From contig NZ_JAMJPK010000006.1 in NCBI RefSeq assembly GCF_023554995.1, positions 62,001 through 126,000 on the forward strand: DNA of 64,000 bases, given 5' to 3'. The notes under the pieces are model-generated. The model was not told the origin of the DNA and ran no database searches. It saw only the letters and a list, made by a program, of their open reading frames with translations. The first letter of the stretch is position 1, and the number at the start of each line of letters is the position of its first letter. This DNA is from Halomonas gemina. GTDB taxonomy: Bacteria > Pseudomonadota > Gammaproteobacteria > Pseudomonadales > Halomonadaceae. Made by a program: the position numbers and the translations under genes. Positions 17,739 to 28,315 of the stretch are shown piece by piece.

Positions 17739-18679
17739 CAGCCGGCGCCGTAGACCTCGGCGAGGATCTCGCCGGCGCCCTGGTCGAGCAGCTCCTCGGC
17801 GACACGAATCCCCAGGGCCTCCGGCTCGTGCATGGAGCCGCGCCCCTCGGCACGCAGCACCCAAGTGCCTTCCGGATTGCCCACCAGGGCCCGCAGCCAC
17901 AGGGTCTGGCCGTCGTCCTCGAACACCGCATGACCGCCGATGGGCACCTGGCAGCCCCCCTCCAGGCGGGTGTTCATGGCCCGCTCGGCGCGCACCCGGG
18001 TCGCGGTGGCCGCATCGTCCAGGGGGGTGAGCAGCGCGAGCAGCTCGGGGTCGTGCAGCCGACACTCGATGCCCAGCGCGCCCTGGCCGCAGGCCGGCAG
18101 GCAGACCTCGGGGGGCAGCTCCATGGTGATGCGGTCGTCGAGGCCCAGGCGCCGGAGGCCCGAGGTGGCCAGCAGGATGGCGTCGAACTCGCCGTCGTCG
18201 AGCTTGCCCAGGCGGGTCTGGACGTTGCCGCGCAGGCTCAGGACCTCGAGGTCGGGACGTGCCTCGCGCATCTGCAGGCCGCGACGCAGGCTCGAAGTGC
18301 CGATGCGCGCCCCTTCGGGCAGCTCGTCCAGGGAGGCGTAGTGGTTGGAGATGAAGGCGTCGGTGGGCTCGGCACCCTCGAGGATCACCGAGAGACCCAG
18401 GCTCTCGGGAAAGTGCATGGGCACGTCCTTCATGGAGTGCACGGCGATGTCGGCGCGGCCGTCGAGCATCGCCTCCTCGAGTTCCTTGACGAAGAGTCCC
18501 TTGCCGCCGACCTTGGCCAGCGGCGTGTCGAGGATCTTGTCGCCGCGGGTGGACATGGCCACCAGCTCCACCTTCAGGCCGGGATGGGCGGCCATGAGTC
18601 GGTCGCGGACATGCTCGGCCTGCCACATGGCCAGTTGACTCTTGCGGGTGGCGATACGCAGGGTATTGATGGCTTGCAC
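17738..18679 (-). CDS. hemC: Hydroxymethylbilane synthase (porphobilinogen deaminase)
   Basis: 313 residues; polymerises four porphobilinogen units on a dipyrromethane cofactor. Visible: N-terminal [29 protein letters not shown] with the catalytic Asp, GTSSLRR for substrate binding, and the cofactor cysteine in [15 protein letters not shown] start at GTG 18679 because GGGAG lies 6 nt upstream and the length matches the family; an in-frame ATG at 18742 would add 21 atypical residues. First gene of hemCDXY, divergent from argH, a conserved gammaproteobacterial arrangement. Confidence 0.93.
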   Translation of the reverse strand: MQAINTLRIATRKSQLAMWQAEHVRDRLMAAHPGLKVELVAMSTRGDKILDTPLAKVGGKGLFVKELEEAMLDGRADIAVHSMKDVPMHFPESLGLSVILEGAEPTDAFISNHYASLDELPEGARIGTSSLRRGLQMREARPDLEVLSLRGNVQTRLGKLDDGEFDAILLATSGLRRLGLDDRITMELPPEVCLPACGQGALGIECRLHDPELLALLTPLDDAATATRVRAERAMNTRLEGGCQVPIGGHAVFEDDGQTLWLRALVGNPEGTWVLRAEGRGSMHEPEALGIRVAEELLDQGAGEILAEVYGAG

Positions 18680-18940
18680 GTGGTTCTCCCGTACCGGTTG
18701 CCTGCCGTTGGCGCGCGTTGTGCCGCCGCCCGGTGATGACATGGATATCCTTCATCATAAAGCACCGCGCGAGGCAGGAAAAATCGCGTCGTCCCGCGGC
18801 GACCTTCCACTGCCGCCCCTCGCCAGCCCCACGGACTCTGGTACACTTTCCGCCATGTCAAGGCAGCACCGCCCCGGCGGCGCTGCGGCCGGCACGCCGG
18901 CCGTCACCCACCGCAATCGTCTAGCAGGATGCCCAGCCCG

Positions 18941-20359
18941 ATGAGCCCTAGTTCACCGAACCCCGGCACCAACCAGTCCTGGGGCGGCCGCTTCAGCGAG
19001 CCCACCGACGCCTTCGTCGAGCGCTTCACCGCCTCGGTCGACTTCGACCAGCGCCTCGCCCTCCACGACATCCAGGGCTCCATCGCCCATGCCACCATGC
19101 TGGCCCGGGTCGGGGTGCTGACCGACGAGGAGCGCGACGCCATCATCGAGGGGCTCGGCGAGATCCGCGGCGAGATCGAGGCTGGCACCTTCGAGTGGTC
19201 CGTGGCCCTCGAGGACGTGCATATGAATATCGAGGCGCGGCTCACCGAGAAGATCGGCATCACCGGCAAGAAGCTGCACACCGGCCGCTCGCGCAACGAC
19301 CAGGTGGCCACCGACATCCGCCTCTTCCTGCGCGACGAGATCGACGTGGTCGGCGCCGAGCTGGCCCGCCTGCGCGAGGGGCTGATCACCCTGGCCGACC
19401 GCGAGGCCGACACCATCATGCCCGGCTTCACCCACCTGCAGACCGCCCAGCCGGTCACCTTTGGCCACCACCTGCTGGCCTGGCAGGAGATGCTCGCCCG
19501 CGACCACGAGCGCCTGCTCGACTGCCGCCGGCGGGTCAACGTGATGCCGCTCGGCGCCGCCGCGCTGGCCGGCACCACCTACCCCATCGACCGCCACGTC
19601 ACCGCCGAGCTGCTGGGCTTCGAGCGCCCCGCCGAGAACAGCCTCGATGCGGTGAGCGATCGCGACTTCGCCATCGAGTTCACCGCCTTCGCCAGCATCC
19701 TGCTGATGCACCTGTCGCGCATGAGCGAGGAGCTGGTGCTGTGGACCAGCGCCCAGTTCGACTTCATCGACCTGCCCGACCGCTTCTGCACCGGCTCCTC
19801 GATCATGCCGCAGAAGAAGAATCCGGACGTGCCGGAACTGGTGCGCGGCAAGACCGGCCGGGTCTACGGCCATCTGGTGGGCCTGCTGACCCTGATGAAG
19901 TCCCAGCCGCTGGCCTACAACAAGGACAACCAGGAGGACAAGGAGCCGCTGTTCGACAGCCTGGATACCGTCAAGGGCTGCCTGCGCGCCTTCGCCGACA
20001 TGGTGCCGGCCATCGAACCCAGGAAGGCCAGCATGGCCGAGGCCGCCCGCCGCGGCTTCTCCACCGCCACCGACCTCGCCGACTACCTGGTGCGCAAGGG
20101 CGTGGCCTTCCGCGACGCCCACGAGATCGTCGGCCAGTCGGTGGCCTTCGGGCTGGCCGAGGGCAAGGACCTCTCCGAGATGCGCCTCGAGGAACTCAAG
20201 CAGTTCTCCGACACCATCGAGGCGGACGTCTTCGAGGTGCTGACCCTGGAGGGCTCGGTGGCCGCCCGCAACCATATCGGCGGCACCGCCCCGGACCAGG
20301 TACGCGCCGCGGCCCAGCGGGCCCGGGACGCCCTGGCGACCCTGACGGGCCAGGCCTGA
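18941..20359 (+). CDS. argH: Argininosuccinate lyase
   Basis: 472 residues; last step of arginine synthesis, argininosuccinate to arginine and fumarate. [20 protein letters not shown] at the N-terminus, [13 protein letters not shown], the [14 protein letters not shown] segment and the flexible catalytic loop [16 protein letters not shown] with the active Ser are intact. Two in-frame ATGs exist (18929 and 18941); AGGA at 18926-18929 is spaced for the second and would overlap the first. The stop overlaps the start of the small lipoprotein gene (TGATG). Divergent from hemC. Confidence 0.94.
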   Translation: MSPSSPNPGTNQSWGGRFSEPTDAFVERFTASVDFDQRLALHDIQGSIAHATMLARVGVLTDEERDAIIEGLGEIRGEIEAGTFEWSVALEDVHMNIEARLTEKIGITGKKLHTGRSRNDQVATDIRLFLRDEIDVVGAELARLREGLITLADREADTIMPGFTHLQTAQPVTFGHHLLAWQEMLARDHERLLDCRRRVNVMPLGAAALAGTTYPIDRHVTAELLGFERPAENSLDAVSDRDFAIEFTAFASILLMHLSRMSEELVLWTSAQFDFIDLPDRFCTGSSIMPQKKNPDVPELVRGKTGRVYGHLVGLLTLMKSQPLAYNKDNQEDKEPLFDSLDTVKGCLRAFADMVPAIEPRKASMAEAARRGFSTATDLADYLVRKGVAFRDAHEIVGQSVAFGLAEGKDLSEMRLEELKQFSDTIEADVFEVLTLEGSVAARNHIGGTAPDQVRAAAQRARDALATLTGQA

Positions 20360-20553
20360 TGCGTGGCCTCGCCCCCCTGACCATGGGACTGGCCTTGGCG
20401 CTGGCCCTGGCCGGCTGTGGCCAGAAGGGCCCGCTCTACCTGCCCGGCGACGAGGCGGCCGCCGAGCGCTACGACCCCGCCGGCCAGCAGGAGGCGTCGG
20501 ACGAGGACGCAGCCCGGCAGGACGACGACACCGCCCGAGACGACGAGAGCTAG
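20359..20553 (+). CDS. lptM: Small LptM-type lipoprotein
   Basis: 64 residues. Signal peptide with lipobox LAGC (Cys at ~20) followed by GQKGPLYLP, the hallmark of the YifL/LptM/LppL family, then an acidic, disordered tail. In E. coli LptM binds and helps mature the LptD/LptE lipopolysaccharide translocon. The ORF is easy to miss because it is short and starts within the argH stop (TGATG); it ends 2 nt before lysA. The same lptM-lysA-dapF order occurs in Pseudomonas. Confidence 0.88.
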   Translation: MRGLAPLTMGLALALALAGCGQKGPLYLPGDEAAAERYDPAGQQEASDEDAARQDDDTARDDES

Positions 20554-20555
20554 GC

Positions 20556-21848
20556 ATGGACCACTTCGAATACCGCGACGGCGTCCTCTATGGCGAGGAC
20601 GTGCCGCTCACCCGCATCGCCGAGGAGTTCGGCACCCCCTGCTACGTCTACTCCCGCGCGACGCTATCTCGCCACTTCCGCGCCTATACCGAGGCGCTGG
20701 GCGGACACCCGCACCTGATCTGCTACGCAGTGAAGGCCAACAGCAACCTGGCGGTACTGGGGCTGCTGGCGAGGCTCGGCGCCGGCTTCGACATCGTCTC
20801 CGTGGGCGAACTGGAGCGGGTAGTGGCCGCCGGCGGCGACCCGGCCCGGGTGGTGTTCTCCGGGGTCGCCAAGCAGGAGGCCGAGATGGCCCGCGCCCTG
20901 CAGGTGGGCATCAAGTGCTTCAACGTTGAGTCGCGCCCCGAGCTCGAGCGCCTCGACGCCGTGGCCGGACGGCTCGGCAAGGTGGCCCCGGTGTCGCTGC
21001 GGGTCAACCCGGACGTGGACGCCGGGTCCCACCCCTACATCTCCACCGGGCTCAAGGACAACAAGTTCGGCATCCCGGTGGACGAGGCGCTGGCCGTCTA
21101 CGAGCTCGCCGCCACGCTCCCCCACGTGCGCGTCACCGGCCTGGACTGCCATATCGGCTCGCAGCTCACCGAGCTCTCGCCCTTCCTCGACGCCCTGGAC
21201 CGCCTGCTGCTGCTGCTCGAGCGCCTGCGCGAGCGCGGCATCGAGGTGGAACACCTGGACCTGGGCGGCGGCCTCGGCGTGCCTTACCGGAACGAGCGCC
21301 CGCCGGCGCCCTTCGACTATGCCACCGCCCTGCTCGAGCGACTGTCGAAATGGCCGGGCAGCGAACGCCTGACCCTGCTCTTCGAACCGGGTCGCTCCAT
21401 CGCCGCCAATGCCGGGGTGCTGCTGACCCGGGTCGAGTTCCTCAAGCCCGGCGAGACGAAGAACTTCGCCATCGTCGACGCGGCCATGAATGACCTGATC
21501 CGCCCCGCCCTCTACCAGGCGTGGCAGGCGATCATCCCGGTCGACACCCGCCGCCCACGGGAGAGCGCCGTCTACGACGTGGTCGGCCCGGTCTGCGAGA
21601 CCGGCGACTTCCTGGGCAAGGACCGCGCGCTCGCCATCGCTCCCGGCGACCTGCTGGCGGTACGCTCCGCCGGTGCCTACGGCTTCGCGATGGCCTCGAA
21701 CTACAACAGTCGTCCGCGCCCCGCCGAGGTGATGGTCGACGGCGAGACCACCCACCTGGTGCGCCGCCGCGAACGCCTGGAAGAACTCTGGGCCGGAGAG
21801 TCGCTGCTGCCCGACGACGCCCCAGGCCGCGGGGGGGAGGCGCGCTGA
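20556..21848 (+). CDS. lysA: Diaminopimelate decarboxylase
   Basis: 430-residue PLP enzyme making L-lysine from meso-diaminopimelate. K60 in CYAVKANSN forms the Schiff base; [19 protein letters not shown] and the [11 protein letters not shown] segment, which supplies the cross-subunit catalytic Cys, are present. Starts 2 nt after lptM and its stop overlaps the dapF ATG (TGATG). With dapF next door, the operon performs the last two steps of lysine synthesis and supplies peptidoglycan precursor. Confidence 0.96.
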   Translation: MDHFEYRDGVLYGEDVPLTRIAEEFGTPCYVYSRATLSRHFRAYTEALGGHPHLICYAVKANSNLAVLGLLARLGAGFDIVSVGELERVVAAGGDPARVVFSGVAKQEAEMARALQVGIKCFNVESRPELERLDAVAGRLGKVAPVSLRVNPDVDAGSHPYISTGLKDNKFGIPVDEALAVYELAATLPHVRVTGLDCHIGSQLTELSPFLDALDRLLLLLERLRERGIEVEHLDLGGGLGVPYRNERPPAPFDYATALLERLSKWPGSERLTLLFEPGRSIAANAGVLLTRVEFLKPGETKNFAIVDAAMNDLIRPALYQAWQAIIPVDTRRPRESAVYDVVGPVCETGDFLGKDRALAIAPGDLLAVRSAGAYGFAMASNYNSRPRPAEVMVDGETTHLVRRRERLEELWAGESLLPDDAPGRGGEAR

Positions 21849-22681
21849 TGCTGCTGCACTTCACCAAGATGCAGGGGCTGGGCAACGACTTCATGGTGGT
21901 CGACCTGGTCACCCAGCGGGCCCACCTGACCGACGACCAGATCCGACGGCTCGCCGACCGCCGCTTCGGCATCGGCTTCGACCAGCTGCTGGTCGTGGAA
22001 CCCCCGCGGGACCCGGAGATGGACTTCCGCTACCGGATCTACAACGCCGACGGCAGCGAGGTGGAGAACTGCGGCAACGGCGCCCGCTGCTTCGCCCGCT
22101 TCGTGCGCGACCAGCGCCTGACCCACAAGCGCGAGATCCATGTCGAGACCGCCGGCGGCCCGCTGACGCTGGTGGTCGAGGACGACGGCCAGGTTCGCGT
22201 CGACATGGGCGCGCCGCGCTTCGCGCCCGAGGCGCTGCCCTTCGAGGCCGCCGAGGACCGCCCGCTGCATCCGCTGCAAGTGGACGGCGAGCGCCTCGAG
22301 GTGGGCGTGGTCTCGATGGGCAACCCCCATGCGGTGCTGCGCGTCAACGACGTCGACACGGCCGCCGTCGAGCGCCTGGGACCGGCCCTCGAGGCCCATC
22401 CGTGCTTCCCGCGGCGGGTCAATGTGGGCTTCATGCAGGTGATTTCTGCCCATGAGATACGCTTGAGGGTATACGAGCGCGGCAGTGGCGAGACCCTCGC
22501 CTGCGGCACCGGCGCCTGCGCCGCGGTGGCCAGCGGCATCCGCCAGGGGCTGCTGGAGAGCCCGGTCACCGTGCACCTGCGCGGCGGCGACCTGCGCATC
22601 GACTGGGCCGGCGGCGACGCCTCCCTGATCATGACCGGTCCCGCCGAGCGCGTCTTCGACGGCCGCATCGTCCTGAACTGA
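21848..22681 (+). CDS. dapF: Diaminopimelate epimerase
   Basis: 277 residues; interconverts LL- and meso-diaminopimelate. The two catalytic cysteines are visible: Cys75 in ENCGNGARC and the second in [14 protein letters not shown]-terminal [15 protein letters not shown] is diagnostic. The start codon is in the lysA stop. Cytosolic, PLP-independent. Confidence 0.96.
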   Translation: MLLHFTKMQGLGNDFMVVDLVTQRAHLTDDQIRRLADRRFGIGFDQLLVVEPPRDPEMDFRYRIYNADGSEVENCGNGARCFARFVRDQRLTHKREIHVETAGGPLTLVVEDDGQVRVDMGAPRFAPEALPFEAAEDRPLHPLQVDGERLEVGVVSMGNPHAVLRVNDVDTAAVERLGPALEAHPCFPRRVNVGFMQVISAHEIRLRVYERGSGETLACGTGACAAVASGIRQGLLESPVTVHLRGGDLRIDWAGGDASLIMTGPAERVFDGRIVLN

Positions 22682-22710
22682 GCCGCCCCGCCACCAGAGG
22701 AGAAGCTGCC

Positions 22711-23427
22711 ATGACCCGAGCCGCCCCCGACCCGCGCAAGACCCTCGACCCCGACCGGGTGGCCCAGTGGCTGGCCTGCCACCCTGACTTCTTCGTCGGT
22801 CGCGAGGGCCTGCTGCAGCAGCTCAAGGTGCCGCACCCCGAGGCCCGCGGCGCCACCTCGCTGCTCGAGCGGCTGGTCCACGACCTGCGCTCCCGCGCCG
22901 AGCAGGCCGAGTGGCGTCTGGAGCAGCTGCTGGAGTCGGCCCGCCACAACGAGGGCCAGTATCGCCGCACCCGCGAGCTGGTGCTGGCGCTGCTCGAGGC
23001 CGAGGACAACGACGCCCTGGGCCAGGCGCTGGCCACCCAGCTCGCCGAGCGCTTCCATACCCCGGCGGTGGCGCTGTGGTGCCCGGCCAGCCTCACCGAT
23101 GCCGAGCCCCGGCCGCCCCAGGCCCCGCGCCAGGTCCTCGACGACCATGCCGGCCAGCGTCTGGCCGCCCTGCTCGACGGCCGCACCAGCCGCTGCACGC
23201 GACTGACGCCGACCGACTGGAAGCGCCTGCTGCCCCATGTGCCGGCGCCCGACAAGGCCGGCTCCTGCGCCCTGTCGCGGCTGACCCTGGGCGAGCCGCT
23301 GGGCTACCTGGTGCTGGCGAGCCCCGACCCCGACCACTTCCGCGCCAGCATGGATACCCTGTTCACCGAGTACGTGGGCGAGGTGGTGGCGCGGCTGCTG
23401 GTGCGCCTGGCCCCGGCCTCGCCGTGA
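22711..23427 (+). CDS. DUF484 family GAF-like protein
   Basis: 238 residues. N-terminal DPDRVAQWLACHPDFFVGREGLLQQLKVPHP is the DUF484 signature, followed by a short coiled coil (~50-85) and a GAF-like domain. Function is not established in the family; it is nearly always found between dapF and xerC, as here. The stop overlaps the xerC GTG start by 3 nt, so the two are co-translated. A clear AGAGGAGAA ribosome site precedes the ATG. Confidence 0.88.
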   Translation: MTRAAPDPRKTLDPDRVAQWLACHPDFFVGREGLLQQLKVPHPEARGATSLLERLVHDLRSRAEQAEWRLEQLLESARHNEGQYRRTRELVLALLEAEDNDALGQALATQLAERFHTPAVALWCPASLTDAEPRPPQAPRQVLDDHAGQRLAALLDGRTSRCTRLTPTDWKRLLPHVPAPDKAGSCALSRLTLGEPLGYLVLASPDPDHFRASMDTLFTEYVGEVVARLLVRLAPASP

Positions 23428-24341
23428 CCGCTCGCGCGCTGGACCGCGAGGTCGACGCCTTCCTGGCCGGGCTGGCCCGCACCGCCAGTCCGGCGACCAT
23501 CAGTGCCTACCGGCGTGACCTGGCGGCCCTGGTGAGCTTTCTCGAGGCCGAGGCCATCGACGACTGGTCGCGGCTGGATGCCGCCCTGCTGCGCCGTTTC
23601 CTGGGCAGCGAGCGCCTGCGGGGGCAGGCCCCGCGCAGCCTGGCCCGGCGCCGGGCGGCCATCTCGGGCTTCGCCCGCTATCTGGTGGAGGCCGGCCGGC
23701 TCCGCCACAACCCGGTGCCGCTGGTGCGGACACCGCGCCAGCCCCGGCACCTGCCGCATCCCCTGGACGTGGACCAGCTGGCACGCTTCCTCGACACACC
23801 CCACGACGACTCGCCCCTGGCCCGGCGCGACCAGGCGATGCTCGAGCTCTTCTACTCGAGCGGCCTGCGCCTGGCCGAGCTGGCGGCGCTGGACCTCGGC
23901 GACCTCCAGCCGCAGCGGGTGCGGGTGCTGGGCAAGGGCGGCAAGCCCCGCCAGGTCCCGGTGGGTCGCCGGGCGCGCCAGGCGCTGGAGGCCTGGCAGG
24001 CGGTGCGCGGCCAGCTGGCCGCGCGCGACACGCCGGCGCTGCTCGTCGGGGTGCGCGGTGCCCGGCTGGGCCATCGCGCCATCCAGAAGCGGCTGGCCGG
24101 CCTGGCCAGGGCCAGGGGGCTGGCCGAGCACCTCCACCCGCACCGGCTGCGCCACTCCTTCGCCAGCCACCTGCTGGAGTCGAGTCAGGACCTGCGGGCC
24201 GTGCAGGAGCTGCTGGGCCATGCGGACCTCGCCACCACCCAGGTCTACACCCGGCTCGACTGGCAGCACCTGGCGGCCAGCTACGACGCGGCCCACCCCC
24301 GGGCACGCCGCCGCACCGACGATGGCGGGGAGCCTTCATGA
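23424..24341 (+). CDS. xerC: Tyrosine recombinase XerC
   Basis: 305 residues; with XerD resolves chromosome dimers at dif. N-terminal SAM-like core-binding domain (TISAYRRDLAALVSFLE), catalytic domain with Arg in SSGLRLAELAALDL, Lys in GKGGKPRQVPV, HxxR in HPHRLRHSFASHLL, a second His in ELLGHADLATTQVY, and the nucleophile Tyr in that last motif. GTG 23424 is taken as the start; it overlaps the DUF484 stop and gives the normal family length. The stop overlaps the HAD gene start (ATGA). Confidence 0.94.
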   Translation: MTARALDREVDAFLAGLARTASPATISAYRRDLAALVSFLEAEAIDDWSRLDAALLRRFLGSERLRGQAPRSLARRRAAISGFARYLVEAGRLRHNPVPLVRTPRQPRHLPHPLDVDQLARFLDTPHDDSPLARRDQAMLELFYSSGLRLAELAALDLGDLQPQRVRVLGKGGKPRQVPVGRRARQALEAWQAVRGQLAARDTPALLVGVRGARLGHRAIQKRLAGLARARGLAEHLHPHRLRHSFASHLLESSQDLRAVQELLGHADLATTQVYTRLDWQHLAASYDAAHPRARRRTDDGGEPS

Positions 24342-25081
24342 GCCTGCAGGCGATCACCTTCGACCTCGACGACACCCTGTGGGATAACCGCGGCGTGATG
24401 GCGCGCACCGAGAGCGGCCACTATGCCTGGCTCGACGAGGCCCTGGCCGCCTGGCTGGCGCGCCGCGGCGAAACGCATCTCGGCCGCTTCGCCGAGCGCT
24501 TCCCCCTGGCGGCCTACCAGGCCGGTCGCCGCGAGCTCGCCGAGCGGCACCCGCTGCGTCGTGGCGACTTCAGCTGGCTGCGCGAGCGCGCCCTCGTCGC
24601 GCTGCTGGAGGAGTTCGGGCTGCCGCGCAGTGGCGCCTGGCTGTGGGCCGCCGCGACCATGGCCCGCTTCCACGAGCTGCGCCTCGCGGTCTCGCCCCAT
24701 CCCGAGGTGGAGCCGCTGCTCACCGAGCTCGGTGGCCGCTACCGGCTGGGAGCCATCACCAACGGCAACCTGGCAGTGCATCGCCTGGCGCTTTACCGCC
24801 ACTTCCGGGTAGCCATCGCCGCCGGCGAGATCCAGGCGCCCAAGCCGGACGCCCGTCCCTTCCTCGCCGCCCTGGCATGGCTCGCCACGCCGCCCTCCCG
24901 GGCACTGCATGTGGGGGATTCCTGGCAGGAGGATGTGCTGCCGGCCCTGCGCCTGGGCATGCGCGCGGCCTGGATCGCCGCCGACACGCCGCATGCCGGC
25001 GAGCTCCCCGCGGGGGTGCACCGCCTGCGCCACGTGCGGGAGCTGCCGGCATTGATCGACCGGCTGGAGCGTAAGGGCTAG
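24338..25081 (+). CDS. HAD-superfamily hydrolase (YigB-like)
   Basis: 247 residues. Catalytic motif I FDLDDTLWDN (residues ~8-17), motif II ITNGN, motif III Lys in QAPKPDARPF, motif IV HVGDSWQEDV. Conserved operon position after xerC corresponds to E. coli YigB, an FMN/5-amino-6-(5-phosphoribitylamino)uracil phosphatase active in riboflavin synthesis; that activity is plausible here but not shown by the sequence. Coupled to xerC by ATGA. Ends 12 nt from the convergent engB stop. Confidence 0.87.
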   Translation: MSLQAITFDLDDTLWDNRGVMARTESGHYAWLDEALAAWLARRGETHLGRFAERFPLAAYQAGRRELAERHPLRRGDFSWLRERALVALLEEFGLPRSGAWLWAAATMARFHELRLAVSPHPEVEPLLTELGGRYRLGAITNGNLAVHRLALYRHFRVAIAAGEIQAPKPDARPFLAALAWLATPPSRALHVGDSWQEDVLPALRLGMRAAWIAADTPHAGELPAGVHRLRHVRELPALIDRLERKG

Positions 25082-25093
25082 AGCCCTCCGGGG

Positions 25094-25723
25094 TCAGCTT
25101 GGCTCGGCATCGAGCAGCCACTGATCGAGGCGCTCGTGCACCTCTTCGATGCCCTGCTTCTTGAGGGCGGAGAAGAGCTGGATGCTCACCAGGTCCTCCC
25201 ACTCGCGCAGCCGCGAGCGCACCTGCTGAAGGGCGCTCTTCGCCGCGCCGCTCTTGAGCTTGTCGGCCTTGGTCAGCAGGATGTGCACCGGCATGCCAGC
25301 CTCGTCGGCCCAGCCGAGCAGGGTCTGGTCGAACTCCGTCAGCGGGTGACGCACGTCCATCACCAGCACCAGCCCGCGCAGCGAGCCGCGGCGGCGCAGG
25401 TAGTCGGAGAGATGGCGCTGCCACTCCAGCTTAACCTGCTCGGGCACCTTGGCGTAGCCGTAGCCCGGCAGGTCGACCAGCCGGTGGCCGCTGTCCTCGC
25501 CCAGCGTGAAGAAGTTGATCAGCTGGGTGCGTCCCGGCGTCTTGGAGGTGCGCGCCAGCGCCTTCTGCCGCGTCAGGGCATTGATGGCGCTGGACTTTCC
25601 GGCATTGGAGCGGCCGGCGAAGGCCACCTCGGCACCCTCGTCCGGCGGGCACCTGGCCAGGGTCGGGGCGCTGGTGAGGAAACGCGAGGCCTGATAGTTG
25701 AGGCGAGAGTTGAGTCGCGACAT
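25094..25723 (-). CDS. engB: Ribosome-biogenesis GTPase EngB/YsxC/YihA
   Basis: 209 residues. G1 [12 protein letters not shown] (~36-47), G2/G3 with TPGRTQ and DLPGYGYA, G4 TKADK, G5 around SALKK. An essential GTPase for assembling the large ribosomal subunit. ATG 25723 ([20 protein letters not shown]) fits the family N-terminus; the frame is open upstream but without family likeness. Divergent from cytochrome c4, as in Pseudomonas. Confidence 0.94.
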   Translation of the reverse strand: MSRLNSRLNYQASRFLTSAPTLARCPPDEGAEVAFAGRSNAGKSSAINALTRQKALARTSKTPGRTQLINFFTLGEDSGHRLVDLPGYGYAKVPEQVKLEWQRHLSDYLRRRGSLRGLVLVMDVRHPLTEFDQTLLGWADEAGMPVHILLTKADKLKSGAAKSALQQVRSRLREWEDLVSIQLFSALKKQGIEEVHERLDQWLLDAEPS

Positions 25724-25789
25724 GGCGGGAAAATCCTGACGTTGATCAAGGGCGCCACGGCTTGCATTCCCGCGGCTCGGGTGTTCCGT

Positions 25790-25795
25790 TATAAT
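25790..25795 (+). promoter_or_regulatory. Consensus -10 box in the 243-bp engB/cytochrome c4 gap
   Basis: A perfect TATAAT at 25790-25795, rare in this GC-rich sequence, lies 172 bp before the cytochrome c4 start. No good -35 sits at 17 bp; TTGCAT is 22 bp away. If used, the mRNA has a ~160-nt leader. The rest of the gap shows nothing I recognise. Confidence 0.45.
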
Positions 25796-25966
25796 GCAGT
25801 GTCTTTGTCTGCGACCCGGGGCGCGCCAGTATATCACCGTGCTCCGGCCGTCAGCGACCGACCACAGGGCGTCGGCGACGATCGGCCTGAGGGCAGCCGG
25901 CCTCGAGGATCGGGCGGCACCCGGGGTACGTACCGGCCAACAACGTAACGGGATAGTGGAACAGCG

Positions 25967-26587
25967 ATGAGAAAGCTACTGGCAAGCCTGGCAATCACCG
26001 TGGGCGCCGTCGGCGTGGCCCATGCAGACCTTCAAGCGGATGCCGATGCCGCAGCGGGCAAGGAGAAGGCGCAGGCCTGTGCCGCCTGCCACGGCCAGCA
26101 GGGCATCAGCCCGTCCGGCGCCTTTCCCAACCTGGCCGGCCAGCAGGCCTCCTACCTGGCCAAGCAGATCATGGACATCCGCGACGGTGATCGCGAGGTG
26201 GCCCAGATGGCCGGCCAGGTGGACAACTACTCCGACCAGGATGCCTGGGACGTAGCAGTCTACTTCGCCGACATGGACCCCGCCCTGGGCCAGGCCGATG
26301 CCGAGGAGGCGCTGGTCGAGCGCGGCCGCGAGCTCTATCGCGCCGGCGACATGGCCAAGGGCGTCCCCGCCTGTGCCGCCTGCCACACGCCCACCGGCGA
26401 GGGCATCGGCAGCGCTGTCTATCCGGCGCTCTCCGGCCAGCACCCCGAGTACACCCTGAGCACCCTGCAGGACTTCGCCTCTGGCGCGCGGAACAACTCC
26501 CCCGCCAACATGATGAGTGATATCGCCTCCAAGCTGAGCGATCGCGACATGGAAGCCGTGGCCAACTACGTGCTCGGCCTGCACTGA
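25967..26587 (+). CDS. Diheme cytochrome c4
   Basis: 206 residues, exported by a signal peptide ([20 protein letters not shown]). Two c-type heme sites, CAACHGQQG and CAACHTPTG, one in each half, each followed by a distal Met region, give the tandem c4 architecture. Periplasmic, peripheral electron carrier to terminal oxidases (often cbb3). Neighbouring dsbA matters because heme attachment needs disulfide/thiol balance. Followed by a 15-bp-stem hairpin. Confidence 0.93.
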   Translation: MRKLLASLAITVGAVGVAHADLQADADAAAGKEKAQACAACHGQQGISPSGAFPNLAGQQASYLAKQIMDIRDGDREVAQMAGQVDNYSDQDAWDVAVYFADMDPALGQADAEEALVERGRELYRAGDMAKGVPACAACHTPTGEGIGSAVYPALSGQHPEYTLSTLQDFASGARNNSPANMMSDIASKLSDRDMEAVANYVLGLH

Positions 26588-26614
26588 GGCCGACCCGGCG
26601 CAGGCTGCGCTGAC

Positions 26615-26647
26615 ACGCCGAGGGCGGCCGTTGGCCGCCCTCGGCGT
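26615..26647 (+). terminator. 15-bp hairpin after cytochrome c4
   Basis: Exact inverted repeat 26615-26629 / 26633-26647 with a 3-nt loop, 27 nt past the stop. No T-run. Separates cytochrome c4 from dsbA. Confidence 0.7.
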
Positions 26648-26728
26648 CTGCGGGGAACCCCACCCCCGGTCGGGACTCAAAGCCTGGGTTGTACCGCCCT
26701 GGATCACGATTCATTCAAGGAGAACCCC

Positions 26729-27361
26729 ATGCTCAAGCCCCTGATGCTCGTCCTCGCCGGCCTCGCCCTGCCGGGCCTGGCTACCGCCCAGTCGCTCGTC
26801 GAGGGCGAGCAATACGAGGTGCTCGACAATCCGGTGGAGACCCAGGTCGAGGACGGGCACATCGCGGTGACCGAGGCCTTCTGGTACGGCTGTCCCCACT
26901 GCTACAACCTGGAGGAGCCACTCAACGCCTGGGTGGCCGAGCAGCCTGAGGATGTCGCCTTCCAGCGCATGCCGGCCACCATGGGCGGCGACTGGAACAC
27001 GCATGCCTTCGCCTTCTACGCGGCCCAGGAGTTGGAGATCCTCGACGACCTGCATGACGACTTCTTCCATGCCATCCACGAGGAGGGGCGCAGCCTGACC
27101 GACCCCGATGCCATCGCCGCCTTCTTCAGCGACTATGGCGTCAGCGAAGAGGAGGCCAAGGGGGCACTGGGCTCCTTCGCCGTCAAGGGCAAGGTGAACC
27201 AGGCCCATGCCCGCATGCGCCAGATGCAGCTGATGGGCGTGCCGGCGCTGATCGTCGACGGCCGCTACCTCGTCTCGCCGAGCTCGGCCGGCAGCCTCGA
27301 CAACATGCCAGAGGTCGCCGGCGCCCTGGTCGAGCGGGTCCGCGAGGAGCGGGCAGACTGA
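26729..27361 (+). CDS. dsbA: Thiol:disulfide interchange protein DsbA
   Basis: 210 residues with signal peptide (ends near ATA-QS). Thioredoxin fold with the active site CPHC in FWYGCPHCYNLEE and the cis-proline loop GVPALIVDGRY. Introduces disulfides in periplasmic proteins. AAGGAG precedes the ATG. Followed immediately by the EEP-family gene (start 2 nt after the stop). Confidence 0.94.
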   Translation: MLKPLMLVLAGLALPGLATAQSLVEGEQYEVLDNPVETQVEDGHIAVTEAFWYGCPHCYNLEEPLNAWVAEQPEDVAFQRMPATMGGDWNTHAFAFYAAQELEILDDLHDDFFHAIHEEGRSLTDPDAIAAFFSDYGVSEEEAKGALGSFAVKGKVNQAHARMRQMQLMGVPALIVDGRYLVSPSSAGSLDNMPEVAGALVERVREERAD

Positions 27362-27362
27362 G

Positions 27363-28199
27363 ATGTCGCACCTGGCCGAGGCAAGGACGCCGCTGCTCGA
27401 GGGCGGCCACTTGAAGCTGCTCACCTTCAACCTGCAGGTGGGCATCCAGACCTCGGCCTACCACCACTACTTGACGCGCAGCTGGCAGCACCTGCTACCG
27501 CACCCGAACCGGCTGCGGCGCCTGGACATGATCGGCGAAGTGCTCGGCCGCTTCGACATCGTCGGCCTCCAGGAGGCCGACGGCGGGAGCTTCCGCTCGA
27601 GCCAGGTCAACCAGGTGGAGTACCTGGCCAGCCATGCCGGCTTTCCCCACCACTTCCAGCAGCTCAACCGCAACCTGGGCCGCATCGCCCAGCACAGCAA
27701 CGGGCTGCTGTCGCGGCTGGCCCCGACCCGCATCAAGGAGTACCGCCTGCCCGGCACCCTGCCCGGCCGCGGCGCCATCCATGCCCGCTACGGCGAGGGC
27801 CCCGATGCCCTGCACCTGTTCGTCGCCCACCTGGCGCTGAGCCACCGTGGCCGGGTACGCCAGCTCGACTACCTCAGTGAGATCATCCAGCCGCTGCGCC
27901 ATGTGGTGGTGATGGGGGACCTCAACTGCACCCCCGAACAGCTCCATGGCCACCGGCGCTTCTGCGCCTCGCTGCCGCTGCATCCGGTGCGCCCGCCGCT
28001 GAGCTACCCCTCCTGGCAGCCCCGCCGAGCCCTGGACCACATCCTGCTGTCGGACTCCCTCCAGGCCGACGAGGTGCGGGTGCTCGACCACCTCTTCTCG
28101 GACCACCTGCCCATCGCCGTGGACGTGCGACTGCCCGAGGCCTGCCTGGAAACCTGCCTGGCCGCCACCCGAGACAAGACCCGACGGCGGCAGCGCTGA
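27363..28199 (+). CDS. Endonuclease/exonuclease/phosphatase (EEP) family protein
   Basis: 278 residues. DNase I-like fold: KLLTFNLQVGI at the N-terminus, the metal-ligand Glu in DIVGLQEADGG, MGDLNCTPEQ, and the catalytic pair in FSDHLPIAVDV. Family members cut nucleic acids or hydrolyse phosphodiesters/sphingomyelin; I cannot choose. No signal peptide, so probably cytosolic. Position after cytochrome c4 and dsbA matches Pseudomonas. The C-terminal tail is basic (TRDKTRRRQR). Confidence 0.85.
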   Translation: MSHLAEARTPLLEGGHLKLLTFNLQVGIQTSAYHHYLTRSWQHLLPHPNRLRRLDMIGEVLGRFDIVGLQEADGGSFRSSQVNQVEYLASHAGFPHHFQQLNRNLGRIAQHSNGLLSRLAPTRIKEYRLPGTLPGRGAIHARYGEGPDALHLFVAHLALSHRGRVRQLDYLSEIIQPLRHVVVMGDLNCTPEQLHGHRRFCASLPLHPVRPPLSYPSWQPRRALDHILLSDSLQADEVRVLDHLFSDHLPIAVDVRLPEACLETCLAATRDKTRRRQR

Positions 28200-28315
28200 C
28201 GGCCACCGCGCGAGTATCGTATAGTCAACGTTGGCCCGAGTAGCTGCTGCCGGGACGCCGGTATGCAACAATATCGTCCATCAGACGCGAAGACCGAACA
28301 GCGAGACCCACACCC

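Noticed and set aside
18953..20557. 534-codon minus-strand frame antisense to argH
   Set aside because: Antisense composition, covers argH and lptM fully, no motif.
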